Of a stretch of DNA of 64,000 nt, positions 47,926-59,059 are shown piece by piece. A program made the translations under genes and the position numbers. The DNA is from Podarcis raffonei (lineage: Eukaryota; Chordata; Lepidosauria; Squamata; Lacertidae), in contig NC_070603.1 of the NCBI RefSeq assembly GCF_027172205.1, positions 38,326,501-38,390,500 on the forward strand. Reading direction: 5' to 3'. Every line of letters begins with the position of its first letter. The first letter of the stretch is position 1. Under the pieces are notes generated by a model. It was not told the origin of the DNA and ran no database searches. It was given only the letters and a program-made list of their open reading frames with translations.

Positions 47926-50250
47926 TAGAGTTCATCATAACACCACACTAAGTGATCATTAGGGTTTGAGGTTCTTTTTACAAGCACATTAAAACAGCAG
48001 CCTAGGGGTTGTTTTGAAGCACATGTTTAGAAGGCCTGGGTGAACAAAAAGGTATTCTCTTAGTGCCTGAAATATGCATGTGAGATGTGCACTGCTAATG
48101 CTTTCCGCTTCCAGGGATATGAATCCATATCTGGCCACATGGAAACCCACCAAACGATTGAAACCAATTCAGGGGTAACATCAGAGGCCGAGTCTGCAAT
48201 ATGGCATTTCTAACTTGAAGCTCGTGTATCTCGCCATGAATGGAGACTTGAAGAGCTTCAACCATAGGCCTCATGAAGGTGTCCCTGCTATCTTAGGAGA
48301 GGCAGGTGGCCTTTTCATTGATGGCACCACAAATGCAGAATGCTCTCCCTTTATCTGCTGCTTACGTCATACACTTATCTGTCCCAGGTGACGACCTTTT
48401 TATTTTCCTGAGCTTTTCAGGTGTCATTTCAATCCTGCTAACTGCTTTTTAAATTGTGCAGCTTTCGTTCAATTTACAGTGCTTTTTTTTGCGAATTGTT
48501 CCAGGAATGTTACTGATGGGTGTTATAGAAATACTTTAAATAAATAAGCAGTGAGTTACCACACTCTTCACAATCTAGAAACAGAAATGGATTTTTAAAG
48601 TATATACTCAGCCAGCCAAATATCACACTGGACTCAGCTAGACTGGTAAAGAAAAAGTGATTTATATGTGTTGCACGTGTGATATAACTTTGTGCCACCA
48701 AATGACAACATGGAGTCCCGTTTTTCTCTACCTGTTTTCCCTGTTTAAATTTACAATGGCTTTAAACTGAAATGTTTCTTTGATGTGTCTAGATCCAGCC
48801 ACTGATTATTATTTTTCTAAACCATCTTACAGTCCAGGTGTCAAAACAACCTTATAAATGTCTCTCAACCACACTGCAGCTGCCCCCCACCAGTCCATTT
48901 CCTGAGCAAAAAGAGTGTGCTATAGACGGGAGCATTTGCAGGAAAGTGGGGTCTGTGGTCTTCTCAGTGGCTCTGAACCCAGGAAGCTTGTTTTGCTCAG
49001 TGTTGCTCAAGCCTGTCATTAGAGTGCACAGCACCTGCACACCTTGCTAGGCTGTTTGCTCACCAAAAGAGGTGCCACACATAAAGCTCCCATTCTGTGT
49101 GCCAACCCCTTCACTTTGCAGAAATTCTAGTGTTCCTAAGATCTGTGAGCTCCAGCTCCGGCCCAGGATGTTTTGCCACCTGAGGCCAAATGCCCTGCCT
49201 CCTGTGCCGCTGCTGCTTCTTCCACCATCACCAGGCAGCCTCCAGCACTGCAAAGGAACAGGCAGGACAGGCCTGGCCCACAGTGATCCTTTCAGCCGCT
49301 GATGCAGGAGGAAGGGGAACGAAAAGGAGAAAGTCTCCTTTTCCCCCCCTCCCCAACTGCTGCTGCATCCATGCTCCCCTTGTTGACACGGGAGGGGAAC
49401 AAAGAGTTGGCAGGCAATGCAAGCAGGGCAATGCAAGCCCCTTGTAAGCATTATAAAATACTATGATTTATTTGTTTACCATTTTAAAAAGGATAAATCA
49501 TTCTCTTTCCTCATAAATGCATTTATTTAGTTATGAAAAGACTGATGACTTCACCCATTACACCAAAACCTGTTCCTACAAATCTTACATTAACCCAGTG
49601 TTTGAATAATGGTCGTCATGTATGGGCAGAAACTTTCATCAGTCCATACATTTCCGTGCTTGCCCAGCTATGTCGTTTGTGCCTCCCCCAAGTAAACAGT
49701 TCTGCAAGCTTTCCAAGAATCACCGTCGCTCATTCTTTTAACTGGTGTTCCAGTTACCATAGTATTTGCCAGAAGACAGACATGGAGAAAAAAGTACAGG
49801 GTATAATAAATCATCTAATCATAAACCAGGTTACCAATAGGCTCTCCAGGTCAAAGTATCATAACATCAGAATTCCAAGGCATGTGTGGAACCTCAGGTG
49901 ACATCAGTGAGTGGGTTGCAAGAAAGTATAAATAAACAAACTCCTAGGATGACTAGTCCCAGAAGGAGGAGTAGAGAAACCCATGAATATCATGGCAGCT
50001 GGAAGACAGTAGGAGGAGAAATCTCATTGAATGGTAAGAACATTTGTTGTACAAGTGTGCACCACATATCTTCTTGTCTTTCTAGGATGTATGGCAACAT
50101 TAGGAAATGTCAGTGTTGGAATGTAAACCAAAATTGTGCAAGGAGGATATCCTGTGGTGAGAGATGCCTCAAAAAAACACCTTTTGATGGAGATTGATTG
50201 AAATGTTTATAGCACATTCTTGATTGAAATATTTATCGCTCATTCTGGCA
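47926..50250. other. no gene; a GC-rich patch at 49140-49440
   Basis: The GC-rich patch (CACCTGAGGCCAAATGCCCT and after) resembles the interior of the hAT-like family at 57348, so it is probably an old repeat. A 134-codon frame on the minus strand there has no domain resemblance. Confidence 0.4.
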
Positions 50251-50438
50251 ACAGAGGCCTGAGGAAAGGACCATTGCTTTGTGTGCAGAAGGTCGGAGGT
50301 ATAATCCCTGGCATCTCCAGGTAGGTCTGTTAAAGACTGCTATCTGAAAACCAGGAAAGACACTACCAGACATAGACAATTCTGAACTAGATGGACCAAC
50401 GGCCTGACTCAGTAAAAGGTAGCTTCCTAAATTCCTAT
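50251..50438 (+). mobile_element. tRNA-derived SINE (same family as 11299)
   Basis: Shows GTGTGCAGAAGGTCGGAGGT, CTGGCATCTCCAGGTAGGTC, GATGGACCAACGGCCTGACT and GGTAGCTTCCTAAATTCCTA in order. It lies about 0.7 kb beyond the CD7 stop codon. Confidence 0.77.
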
Positions 50439-51156
50439 ATACTCATAAACTTAGAAGTCTTGCTAAGCTCACTTTTAATCAGGAATCAAATACACAGTAT
50501 CAAACCCTGGGAAATTATGTTGTAGGAAACAAAAAATCACAAAGTCAAAAAACCTATGCAAATGTCTAAAAATACAAAATTATTACTTCTTACTATACAT
50601 TATAATGCTGTCATAATGCTGCAACTCCATCATGACTACAGAACAGCAAGCAAGAAAAAACAACACCCAAGCAGTGGGGGGGGGGCAGCCCGCCCATGTG
50701 AGCTGTTTAAAGGAGAGTGGAAGGTTTTGCAGACCACACTCTGAAGTGTGTGAATCACTCCTTAAAAAGAGGGTTTGGAAGAGCTGTGAGGACAGGGATT
50801 GGGGTGAGCTGTGAGAGAGTAGGCAAGGGAATGGGTGGTGTGTAAAGTGAAGGGGTTGTTCGGGTGTAAACTGAGAAGCGGGGTTGGCCTGGTGTCGGGA
50901 AAGGGGAGGTGGCAAAGGGGTTAGTAGGTAAGCAGGGTGGGTGGTATTCTTGCTAAAAAGTTTAAGTTTAAAGTATTATTTAAATGCCTTTTTCCCAGAC
51001 AGTGACTTGTGCTTCCTTCAATTATAATAACAATAATTGATCTTGATTCTTAGCAGATTCCAGCTTTGTTATTCATTGTGTACAGTAAATATTGCAGCAG
51101 TGGATTTTGCTGAGTCTGAGAATGACGGGATTATTCCATCTGGCAAGAGATCACTT

Positions 51157-51267
51157 CTAATTATTATACACATTATTCATAGTGTTGCGCCTCAGGCTGC
51201 ACGTCATGTCTTCATAGACCATATTTTGTGTTTCTGCTGCCTTTCCTTTGTTGCAGCATTTCTTGAT
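51157..51267 (-). CDS. CD7: CD7 coding exon 4 (cytoplasmic tail with YEDM)
   Basis: The acceptor is CCCCCTTTAACAG and the phase is 0. It encodes IKKCCNKGKAAETQNM, then VYEDMTCSLRRNT, ending MNNVYNN and TAG at 51159-51157. Human CD7 has IKKLCS at the start and VVYEDMS followed by CNTLSS, so spacing and motif agree. YEDM is a YxxM phosphotyrosine motif. No canonical AATAAA lies close downstream, so the 3' UTR end is not placed. Confidence 0.91.
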   Translation of the reverse strand: MKKCCNKGKAAETQNMVYEDMTCSLRRNTMNNVYNN

Positions 51268-54200
51268 CTGTTAAAGGGGGACAAAGCAGGCAGCAATTAA
51301 TATGCATTGCTCACAAGGATCCATCCCAAAGGGCTGGAGTCAATACTGATAAGGGGAGGGATGGGTAGGCATGTGTTGATCTGATACCCAGTGTGTTGGA
51401 AAAAATAGGGTATAGAAAAAGAGAGCTTTGGCCTCTTCTATGCCCAAGCAGTGATACAGATCACTGCTATAACAGCTTGAAGACATCTGTGCCAGTCTGG
51501 AGAAGCCTGGTTCAACTGACAAAGACTTTGAAACAACAGCACTAGGCAACTCACACCTAAAAGTAAAGGTAAAGGGACCCATGACCGTTAGGTCCAGTCG
51601 TGACCGACTCTGGGGTTGCGGTGCTCGTCTCGCTTTACTGGCCGAGGGAGCTGGCGTACAGCTTCCGGGTCATGTGGCCAGCATGACTAAGCCGCTTCTG
51701 GCGAACCAGAACACCTGAAAGTATTTTGCTGCAATTATAATGGAAGCAAAATTTATCACCGGATTGTGATACATTAGCACTTGGAAGCAGGGGCAGTAGG
51801 TGTTGCTCCCTAGCTCACTGGGAGGCCAAATACTTTGCTAAATTGCAGAAGGTCCTTGGTCCCATCCTCAGCATCTCCAGGTAGGTTTGGAAAGGACCAC
51901 CATCTGAAACCCCGGAGAGCTGCTGCCAGCTAGTGTAGGCAAAACTGAACTAGATGGACCAATGGTCTGACTCAGTATAAGGCAGAATGAGTTTGCGGGG
52001 GAAACTCAGGAATGCAACAATTTAGGATGAACATTATCTATGTGTTCCGAGATACAGGGCTTCTCCACACTTCCTCTTATCCTGCTGCCTTCCTCTGGGG
52101 AAAATCGTGCTAGGAACAAACAGCAATTCAGATTTTCACCAGATTGATGTTTGCTCCAACTGAGAGCTGAAGAGTTGGGTTTCCCTGGGAAAGGAGCAGG
52201 CAAGGGGAGAACCACTTGGATCCATGTCTAGAAAGCGTGGATCAAGCAGAAAACTACTCGGAAAAGCCCACGCTGTTGTGGTTGGCATCAATTCTGGGGG
52301 GAGAAAAGCTATCATGGGAGCACCTATCTTTTAGGTAAAGTCATCACTGGTATTACTCAGCTTTAATTATTGCAGAAGAAAAGCCATTAGTGTGCTTGTC
52401 TATTCTTTTAAATTGGGATAATTCTGCATACTGAGTATGTCAACATGCTTTGATGTAGTTTTGAATCTTCAGTCTATTTCTTTTCTCTTCAGCTCTGAGA
52501 TTGCATGAGCCCATTCAGTCCTGAAATAACTATGATACTGAGTCCAAGAGACCTTCTCATTCATACAGATCCATGAAGAAGCACGTTATTATGCCAACAA
52601 TTTAGCAAATTATGGGGAAGGAGAGAGAGATTCTGATGCTATATACTTGGGAATATTTCCTCAGTGATGTGCAAATCTTTTAGGAGGAAGACTGATGGAA
52701 CTCAGCTAACATAAAGGAAAGTGTTAGTCATACTCACATCTATATGAGATAGGATAAAATATCCCAGTCCAACAAGCAAGAGCAGTGACATGAAGATAAG
52801 GATATATGGCACCCAGAGAAATGAAGGACACTCCGTTAGCTTCATAGCTGAGGTCTCTTTAGAGATAGAAAGAGAGGAACATGTTTTGTTACTTTCCATA
52901 CAAGCCCATGGTGAAGAAGAGCAAATCAGGAACCAATTGCTATGCTGGGGCTGTGGATGTAAGTTTTGCCATTTACAAGTTTTTCTCCAAACTTGCCCTA
53001 AGATATAAATGCCTATCATGAACAGAAGAATTAATGTTTGCTTAATTAACATTATCTGTACTGTCCTTAAAGAGTTAAAGGCATCGTCCAGAAGAAGGAG
53101 ACTCCCTGAATTCTGCCTCATCTCTGTCTCCTGGCCCCCCTCCTCCCCTGTCTCTGAGTTTGGGCTGCCATCTGCCACAGCCTCTTCCTGCTCACTAAAC
53201 CCTGTTGCTTCTTCAGCTTCTGACACCTCCTTCTCCCAGCCTGCTCCCACTTCTCCCTCTGACCACTCATTGTCCGTCCCGTCCCCCCACCAATCCCCTG
53301 CCTCTGAGCCTTCTTCCACTGAGGGTTCCCTTGGGGATTCCCCAGTTGGTGCCTCCCAGCACTCCTCTGCATCCAGCCAGTCCATGACAACTTACTGCAC
53401 TGATGGTATGAGTTAGTTGTGCATACAGTGGTACCTTGGGTTACATACGCTTCAGGTTACAGACTCCACTAACCCAGAAATAGTACCTCGGGTTAAGAAC
53501 TTTGCTTCAGGATGAGAACAGAAATTGTGCTCCGGCGGCGCGGCGGCAGCAGGAGGCCCCATTAGCTAAAGTGGTGCTTCAGGTTAAGAACAGTTTCAGG
53601 TTAAGAACGGACCTCCAGAACGAATTAAGCACTTAACCCAAGGTACCACTGTATATACATGCACAGACACATTTTGCTAGATACTTGTCTTTCTCTTTGT
53701 AGCCAACAAATCGAGCTGCCATTCCCTCTAACTGTTGAAGTAATGATTGTTCCTGACCCACCTTTCACTGCCAAGATGATAGTGCTGAAATTCATTATCC
53801 TGGGCTCCTGGTTAATTATCAGGGTGCCACCACACAAATACCCATCACTGTCATTCTTCTTCACATGCTTCAGCATTATCGTCGATGCGTTCTTCAGCTC
53901 AAAGTACTCCATGCGATATGCATATTCAGGAGCTTTGGTCATGTATAGACCCTGCTTTTTCACATATAGCACATCCATGGCTTTCACAAGTGTCCGTCTC
54001 AAACGCAGCCCCGACATCGCCAGTTGGTCAAACTTGCAAGTAATATTGACAGACTCCCCTTCCTCAGCAGTGATAACTATTAGCTCTGGTTTGTTTTCTG
54101 TGACTTAAAGGGGGAAAAAGGGGGAGGGACAGGCATACAGGACAGGTGAGACCCTCAAGATATTGGCTGTATTGCTATGAAATAATGGGACTTACCTATA

Positions 54201-57200
54201 CACTTGCACAACTGACTTCAGTGGGTTTTAAGAAGGATGGATTGCACCAGGTTTCAAATGCTGAAACCAGCAGGAGCTGAGAGTGGATACAATCAATTCA
54301 CTTTCTGAAATGTTGGAAGCCCTTTCACTCTTGAGTAGGAATGGACAGCACAGTCAATTTCAGTGACTCCCAGTTTCTTAGCTCCCCGGTCTTTAGTTCA
54401 GTTTGCCACATTTCTGCGTCATTTGCATTCTTTCAGAAAGCAAGTCCTCATGAAAATACGTCTACATTTTAGGGTGCATTTCTCCTAACAGACATGTTTT
54501 TGTATGTTCTTTTCCCCGGCTTGTATATTTCTGCAGTGTATTTTGTTATTTTCCTTAGTGCATGCATTTTAATGCATGTTTTCCTAATAAAGAAATTTCT
54601 TCAGAAATATTTTGGTTAGAGAACAGTGTTGCAAAATTTGGAAATGCAAATTCCAAAGGATACCAGTGTTTCAGTTTGTGCACTGTTTTGAGAAGCAAGG
54701 CTTCCTTGGGAGATAAAGGGGATACATATTCTTCCAGAATGTGCTACTGCCTCTGGGAATTCAGCACTCACACCGCAACTAGTTCCTGGAGAAATCAGAT
54801 TTTCCTCATTAGCACCAACATGCTTTTGAGTTTTAGATATGAATGTGCTTGTCTGCAGTTGTCCGTAGCCCCTGAAATATCACTGTTTGCAGGAGACAGA
54901 TACAGCACAGGGATGTTAATTTTTTTTAAAATAAAAAAATGCTTGTTATTGTTTTAGCATTTTTCTGGGTGCGTGTTCTAATGTTGTGGGCAATGAGTTA
55001 TCTGCTGCATGTGACCTTTAAGAGAAAATAATGGAGAATTTGAGCAAGAGAACCACCACCACCCCTCCAGAAGAAATGGCTACAACTTGAGATTATCATT
55101 TTATTTAGTTTCTTCACCCTGGAAGACTGTCTCTACCATGCATGCACACACATGCACACAGCACTGAAGAATGTCCCTTCCAGTTTTATTTGTTTGCCTG
55201 CTTAAAGGTATGAGCATGTTTTCTTTGTCCAGTCTCTCTGTAGTAAGACTGATCCCCCACATGGAAATTTAGGAAGCTTTGTTATACTGAATCAGACCAC
55301 TGAGACATCTAGTGAAATATTGTCTATATAAGTGTGGTCCAATTTTTCATACTATTTGGGACGCAAGAGTACTTAAGCACAGAACCTGCGGCCCACACAC
55401 TGAATTAAATTTCCATACCGTGAATTAAAGTGTTCACAATATGTTTAATATCATTTAATATACACAATATATTTAATTAAATATATATAATTAAATACAC
55501 AATTAATATATTTAATTGATTTAATTATTAAACAAATTTAATGTATGCACTTTTGTTAGCAACCCATGACACAAATGATAATTTTTTAAGATCTTAAGAT
55601 TATTATTCTTGAATCTGGCAGGAAGGCCACAGGTTGAACCACCTTAGTCTACACCAGGGGTAGTCAACCTTTTTCTACCTACCGCCCACTAATGCATCTT
55701 TCTTGATGGTAAAATTTCCTTACCGCCCACCAGTGCTCGATGGAAGGAGGATTCAGCTTGTGCTGTAGAACCCCCTGCTGCCCACCTACAATTCTGAAAC
55801 ACCTGCTAGTGGGGGGTAGGGACTAGCTTGACAACCCCTGGTCTACAATGACTCACAATGACTTTCCAGGGTTTCTTAGCCCTATCTGGAGATGCCAGGG
55901 ATTCACACTGGCCAATTTCATGCATAATGCCTAGCCATGGTTTGTTTAACAAAGTTAAGCACAGTTGACAAATAAACCATGCATTGTTTCTTTAAAGCTT
56001 GTTTTGTTTTACAGCTGCTCTTGCCTTTGTTGATTGGTGAGTGTCTGGAGTGTAGTGGTCAAACAAACCATGGTTTACAAAGCATGCCAAGTTCATATAT
56101 ACCATCAAATCAAGGTTCATAAGCCAACAACAAACCATGGTTTCAGACTGCGGTTTGCTGGCAGTAAGCAAACATAGCCAATCCACCAAAAAGGGTTCAC
56201 ACATAATTCTAAGCCATTAGTAAACCATGGTTTAGTGGTATGTAGAAACCGGAGCACTGTTGCTGCAGTGTTTTCTAAAGACACTCACTTTCATTGCAGA
56301 AAACTTACATTTCTCAGCATCTACCCCATAACATTATGTTAATTGGAAAATGCAAAGTTTCTGACAACTGTCATCCACCCACCCTGCCTACCGTCACAGA
56401 GAAGCCTACCAGAGCCCATCATCAACCGTATTCAGATACAGCCAAAATCATTTAGTTTAGATAACTTTTTTTGCATAGACATGAGGATCTGCTTTCTGCT
56501 GTTTTTATTTGAATATTTGATATCTTTTGCTATCTCCCCCCCCCCCATTGAGAACTCAACATTTATGGAGAGGAAAATTAGGCACGATGAGGACTAGTTC
56601 TCAGAGAGCTTTGAGTAGAGTTCAGTATCTTAATCTTTTATATATAAATTTAGCTTAAACCACCATGTAGTCACTAATTCTATTCATACACTCAGGTTTC
56701 AAAATTAATAATAGACTTTTAATGTTGCCTGCAGCAGTTTTTTTCTTTTCTGCAGACACAAACAGTGTTTTGTTCACTGGCTGTGCAGCAGGCAGGCAGG
56801 CAGGCACGCGCACGCACACACACACTCACTCACACACACACACCCCAAGAAAAAATCCCTGTCAAATGCCATGTTAATTGACCCTAGCTCAGTCATTTGA
56901 TCTCAAAAGAGGGTCAAACTGCACTTTACCTTCTACACACTTTTCAGAAAGCATTGTAAACTGGCTCCTATTTTGAGAAAAAAGCAGCTATATGACCCTG
57001 ATCTGGAATCTGATCCACATCAAATCCTGCAACAGCTTACGATCAACACCACCTTTGAGTGCAAAATAGCAGCTGGGGCGGGGTGAGATTTTTTAGTAGG
57101 AAATTATTAATATGTAAATTCACTGTAAATGGCATCATGTATGCAGGGAAACATTTGGGCCATGTAGATTATGATTTCCCAAATCCAAAAATCTTCAAAA

Positions 57201-58087
57201 ACGTAAAGATCTCAAAATGGGAATTTCAAATTTGATATACATTTGTTATATAATGTTATTTTTCAAGAGTTCAAAGACATGAGCAGTTTCTCCTTGTATG
57301 ATTTTAACAGCTATGATGGCTATGTAGGCAAAAGGGAGCCTCTGAAGCAGGGCCAGTCGAATACATTTTCGCACCTGAGGCAAACTACTAAATGGTGTCC
57401 CTTTGCCCACCAGAGAAGAAGGGGTGAAGATCTACATCAAGAATGAGGGTGGGGAGAGAAGGATCCACAATGGGATCTCCTGCCCCTGTGAATCCTGCTG
57501 CCTTAAGCGATCACTTCACTGGGCTTCATGGGTTAGCCAGCCCTGCTCTGAGTTCACTTCAAGACAACTTGTTTATTGAGCATTCACCTTAATAATTTTT
57601 CAAAAAGTTTGCAAGCCAATTGTATTTTTGAGCATTTGTTCTGTTTGTGGAGAGGTTAGAGAACATTGCATCAAGCAAATATTATGCCACACTTACTAGT
57701 ACATTTCTCCATCACCTTCTTCAGCAAAATGTCTGGAGGTTTGTTTGTTTTTATTAGCAGGGGGGCGCACAAGAGCTCCAAATCAAATTTAATTGCACAA
57801 CCTGAATTTTCTGGTATGTGACTGAATCCCATCTGAAAATAGCAACAGTCTAGAAACACCCCAAGAAACAGTAGGATGTTATTAGTAGAACCCTAGTTGC
57901 AGAAATGGGGAGGGGGAGGACTTTAGGGGGGAAATTAAGGAGGCAACCCCTCCCCTCCCCGCCACAGATACAGATACAATGCAGCAAAGTCAGAAAAAAT
58001 AGTAATTTTCTTATGCTTACCATCAGAGGCTGATGTTCCATGGGAAAGCACGAAGAGAACATGCATGGCAAGCACCCAACTGGGCAT
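51157..58087 (-). CDS. CD7: CD7, T-cell/NK-cell Ig-superfamily receptor, complete, 4 coding exons
   Basis: Single-pass type I surface receptor. The CDS joins, on the minus strand, 58087-58021, 54103-53762, 52856-52738 and 51267-51157 (639 nt, 212 residues). Seen: signal peptide (1 to about 20); one V-type Ig domain with the cysteine pair C45 and C113 and a DSDGYLC F-strand; four N-glycosylation sequons (N42, N94, N106, N127); transmembrane segment about 149-172; and a basic tail starting IKKCC with Y194-E-D-M197. Known: human CD7 has the same plan and phases, lacks the usual core Trp, and its tail begins IKK and has YEDM, a YxxM motif that recruits PI3-kinase. Differences: the repeated Pro/Ser-rich stalk of mammalian CD7 is almost absent, which explains 212 against 240 residues. 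Introns are about 3.9, 0.9 and 1.5 kb. A SECTM1-like gene lies upstream on the same strand. Identity rests on the tail, the Ig domain and the gene order together. Confidence 0.92.
51566..51711 (-). mobile_element. Sauria-type SINE, 5'-truncated, in CD7 intron 3
   Basis: Contains only the 3' 145 bp of the SINE. Flanks CACCTAAAAGT (51554-51564) and CACCTGAAAGT (51712-51722) are an 11-bp duplication with one mismatch. The truncation therefore happened at insertion and not by later deletion. Confidence 0.85.
51790..51985 (+). mobile_element. tRNA-derived SINE (same family as 11299), in CD7 intron 3
   Basis: Head region CCCTAGCTCACTGGGAGGC, then GCATCTCCAGGTAGGTTTGG, CCGGAGAGCTGCTGCCAGCT and GATGGACCAATGGTCTGACT. 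It is antisense to CD7. Confidence 0.78.
52738..52856 (-). CDS. CD7: CD7 coding exon 3 (short stalk and transmembrane segment)
   Basis: The acceptor is CTATCTCTAAAG and the donor GTGAGT. The exon is 119 nt, entering in phase 1 and leaving in phase 0. It encodes ETSAMKLTECPSFLWVP and then about 24 hydrophobic residues (YILIFMSLLLLVGLGYFIL), ending SHID. The membrane-proximal stalk is only about a dozen residues, much shorter than in mammals. The frame happens to remain open upstream through LTR-derived intron sequence. Confidence 0.88.
53060..53389 (-). mobile_element. LTR-derived fragment (fossil) in CD7 intron 2
   Basis: On the minus strand it starts TGTCATGGACTGGCTGGATG, matching the start of the LTR at 38689 and of the element at 63162. 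It then runs through purine-rich sequence to about 53060, where the resemblance is lost. No far terminus is seen, so it is partial. The purine-rich strand contains few stops and gives a Glu/Gly-rich open frame that is not evidence of a gene. Confidence 0.45.
53426..53651. mobile_element. Tigger-like MITE copy 4, in CD7 intron 2
   Basis: CAGTGGTACCTTGGGTTACA to CCCAAGGTACCACTG with TA on both sides. It ends 110 bp from the donor of the CD7 Ig exon. Confidence 0.9.
53762..54103 (-). CDS. CD7: CD7 coding exon 2 (Ig V-type domain)
   Basis: A 342-nt symmetric phase 1-1 exon, typical of Ig-domain exons. The acceptor is a pyrimidine run ending TTTAAG and the donor is GTGGGT. It encodes residues 23 to 137, from VTENKPELIV to FSTIILAVK. 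SVNITC gives the B-strand cysteine and DSDGYLC the F-strand cysteine. The stretch GLRLRRTL occupies the place of GIYLRQLG in human CD7, where the usual Trp is also missing. Confidence 0.9.
54178..54252. repeat. dispersed short repeat, family of 2338, in CD7 intron 1
   Basis: GGGACTTACCTATACACTTG, CTTCAGTGGGTTTTAAGAAG and GGATTGCACCAGG. It begins 75 bp upstream of the CD7 Ig exon acceptor. Confidence 0.42.
55268..55925 (-). mobile_element. tRNA-derived SINE, fragmented in CD7 intron 1
   Basis: Pieces at 55268-55332 (TTATACTGAATCAGACCACT, AGACATCTAGTGAAATATTG) and 55841-55920 (CCAGGGTTTCTTAGCCCTAT, CTGGAGATGCCAGGGATTC) are the two ends of one minus-strand SINE. Between them are AT-rich sequence and a hAT MITE (55655-55840), so this locus was hit repeatedly. 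Confidence 0.6.
55655..55840. mobile_element. hAT-type MITE in CD7 intron 1
   Basis: CAGGGGTAGTCAACCTTTTT to GCTTGACAACCCCTG. Flanks GTCTACAC (55647-55654) and GTCTACAA (55841-55848) are an 8-bp duplication with one mismatch. It sits inside a fragmented SINE. Confidence 0.85.
56791..56845. repeat. compound (GGCA)n(CA)n microsatellite in CD7 intron 1
   Basis: GCAGGCAGGCAGGCAGGCAC followed by irregular CGCA and CACA units. Confidence 0.93.
57348..57545. mobile_element. hAT-type MITE in CD7 intron 1
   Basis: CAGGGCCAGTCGAATACATT to GGTTAGCCAGCCCTG. The 8-bp flanks CTCTGAAG and CTCTGAGT agree at six positions. The interior CACCTGAGGCAAACTAC recurs in other copies, including 5188 and perhaps the GC-rich stretch near 49180. 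Confidence 0.72.
58021..58087 (-). CDS. CD7: CD7 coding exon 1 (signal peptide)
   Basis: Encodes MPSWVLAMHVLFVLSHGTSA followed by SD, a compact hydrophobic signal peptide. The exon ends after the first base of a codon (phase 1) at a donor reading GTAAGC. The ATG at 58087 is chosen because it directly precedes the hydrophobic stretch. The frame stays open upstream to an ATG at 58174, but that extension is not signal-like. Confidence 0.87.
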
Positions 58088-58191
58088 TTTGCAGAATGAC
58101 TCTCTTAAAACTCTGCAGCAGAACTGGCTTGTCGCTGAAGTGACTGAACTGATTCTGAACTGAAAACACAGCAACCCTGAGGACTGATGTT

Positions 58192-58198
58192 AACCACA
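58192..58198 (-). promoter_or_regulatory. possible RUNX site upstream of CD7
   Basis: On the minus strand this reads TGTGGTT, the RUNX consensus, about 105 bp upstream of the CD7 ATG. RUNX factors are general lymphoid regulators. A 7-bp match is weak evidence alone, and no TATA box or CpG island is visible nearby. Confidence 0.2.
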
Positions 58199-58427
58199 GC
58201 ACAAGTCACATGGGACATGTTGAGCTTGTAAGTGTGATGGGTATGTGGGTAAGAAAATAAATAGATAATGAAACATTTTCAAGGCTCGGGGTTCAGAATT
58301 GTTTGTGCTTTATATGTCTGGAGAGCTGCAAGTCTCATGTTTTTCCGAAGGCAAAGCTTTTGTTCAGGTAGACCAGCACCCAGCCACAACAGTGTATATA
58401 TTAGATGCTATAGGAAGTAGGGAGGCC

Positions 58428-58570
58428 AGATGCAAAAGAAGACAGGCTCCCATAGTGCACCTGTTAAGTGTTGTGTAGAAAAGAGGGGTTTCAGCAGGTG
58501 TAGCTGGCATAAGCTGTACCTAGTGCAATTCCCTTTTCTACACAGCAGAGCCCTGTTCTCTTTTGCATCT
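58428..58570. mobile_element. hairpin MITE upstream of CD7
   Basis: AGATGCAAAAGAAGACAGG (58428 on) pairs imperfectly with CCCTGTTCTCTTTTGCATCT (to 58570), and TTGTGTAGAAAAG pairs with CTTTTCTACACA inside. It is about 340 bp upstream of the CD7 ATG. Confidence 0.62.
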
Positions 58571-59059
58571 GAAAGGGATGCAGTGAGTTACAAGTAACAT
58601 ACAGTAATTGGGTCCCCCACTAGACACTACCTCAGAGCAGGGTAACATGTGCAGTGCTTGCTCTGCTCTCACCGCCATCTGTTACTGGATCTGCTGTTCT
58701 CTTGCATATCTTATAAGATGGAGGAGCTAGAGCTATTTATAATGGATGCCATGTGAGATGGAGTCCGTGCCTCTCTCATGTGGTCAGGCTGGTGCTCCTA
58801 GATGTTGTCTCCTTACACTCTCCCCCAACCCAGGACAAAATGTCCCCTCTCTGTCCCAGCAGCTCTGCTTCCAGGGCATCATGCTGCCAGCCAAAAATGG
58901 AAAAAAATAGTAATTCTGTTTGTTAATCTGTGGGGATTCGATCATGCACAATTGCCACAGAATGGAACTCTCACTAACACAAGCTAACAAGAGAGACATT
59001 TCTTCTTCTTTTTTCTTTCAGAAGAAAGGAGCAAGCTTGCCATCACTCTGCTCCAATTA

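Noticed and set aside
49047-49451. 134-codon minus-strand frame
   Set aside because: GC-rich repeat-like DNA with open frames on both strands and no conserved motif.
52260-52320. Alternative CD7 last exon after a TTTTCTCCCCCCAG acceptor near 52290
   Set aside because: In the required phase it stops after one codon, whereas 51267-51157 gives an IKK...YEDM tail in phase.
52702-53385. 227-codon minus-strand frame as a separate acidic membrane protein
   Set aside because: Its C-terminal part is CD7 exon 3 with both splice sites. The N-terminal part is LTR-derived, purine-rich intron sequence.
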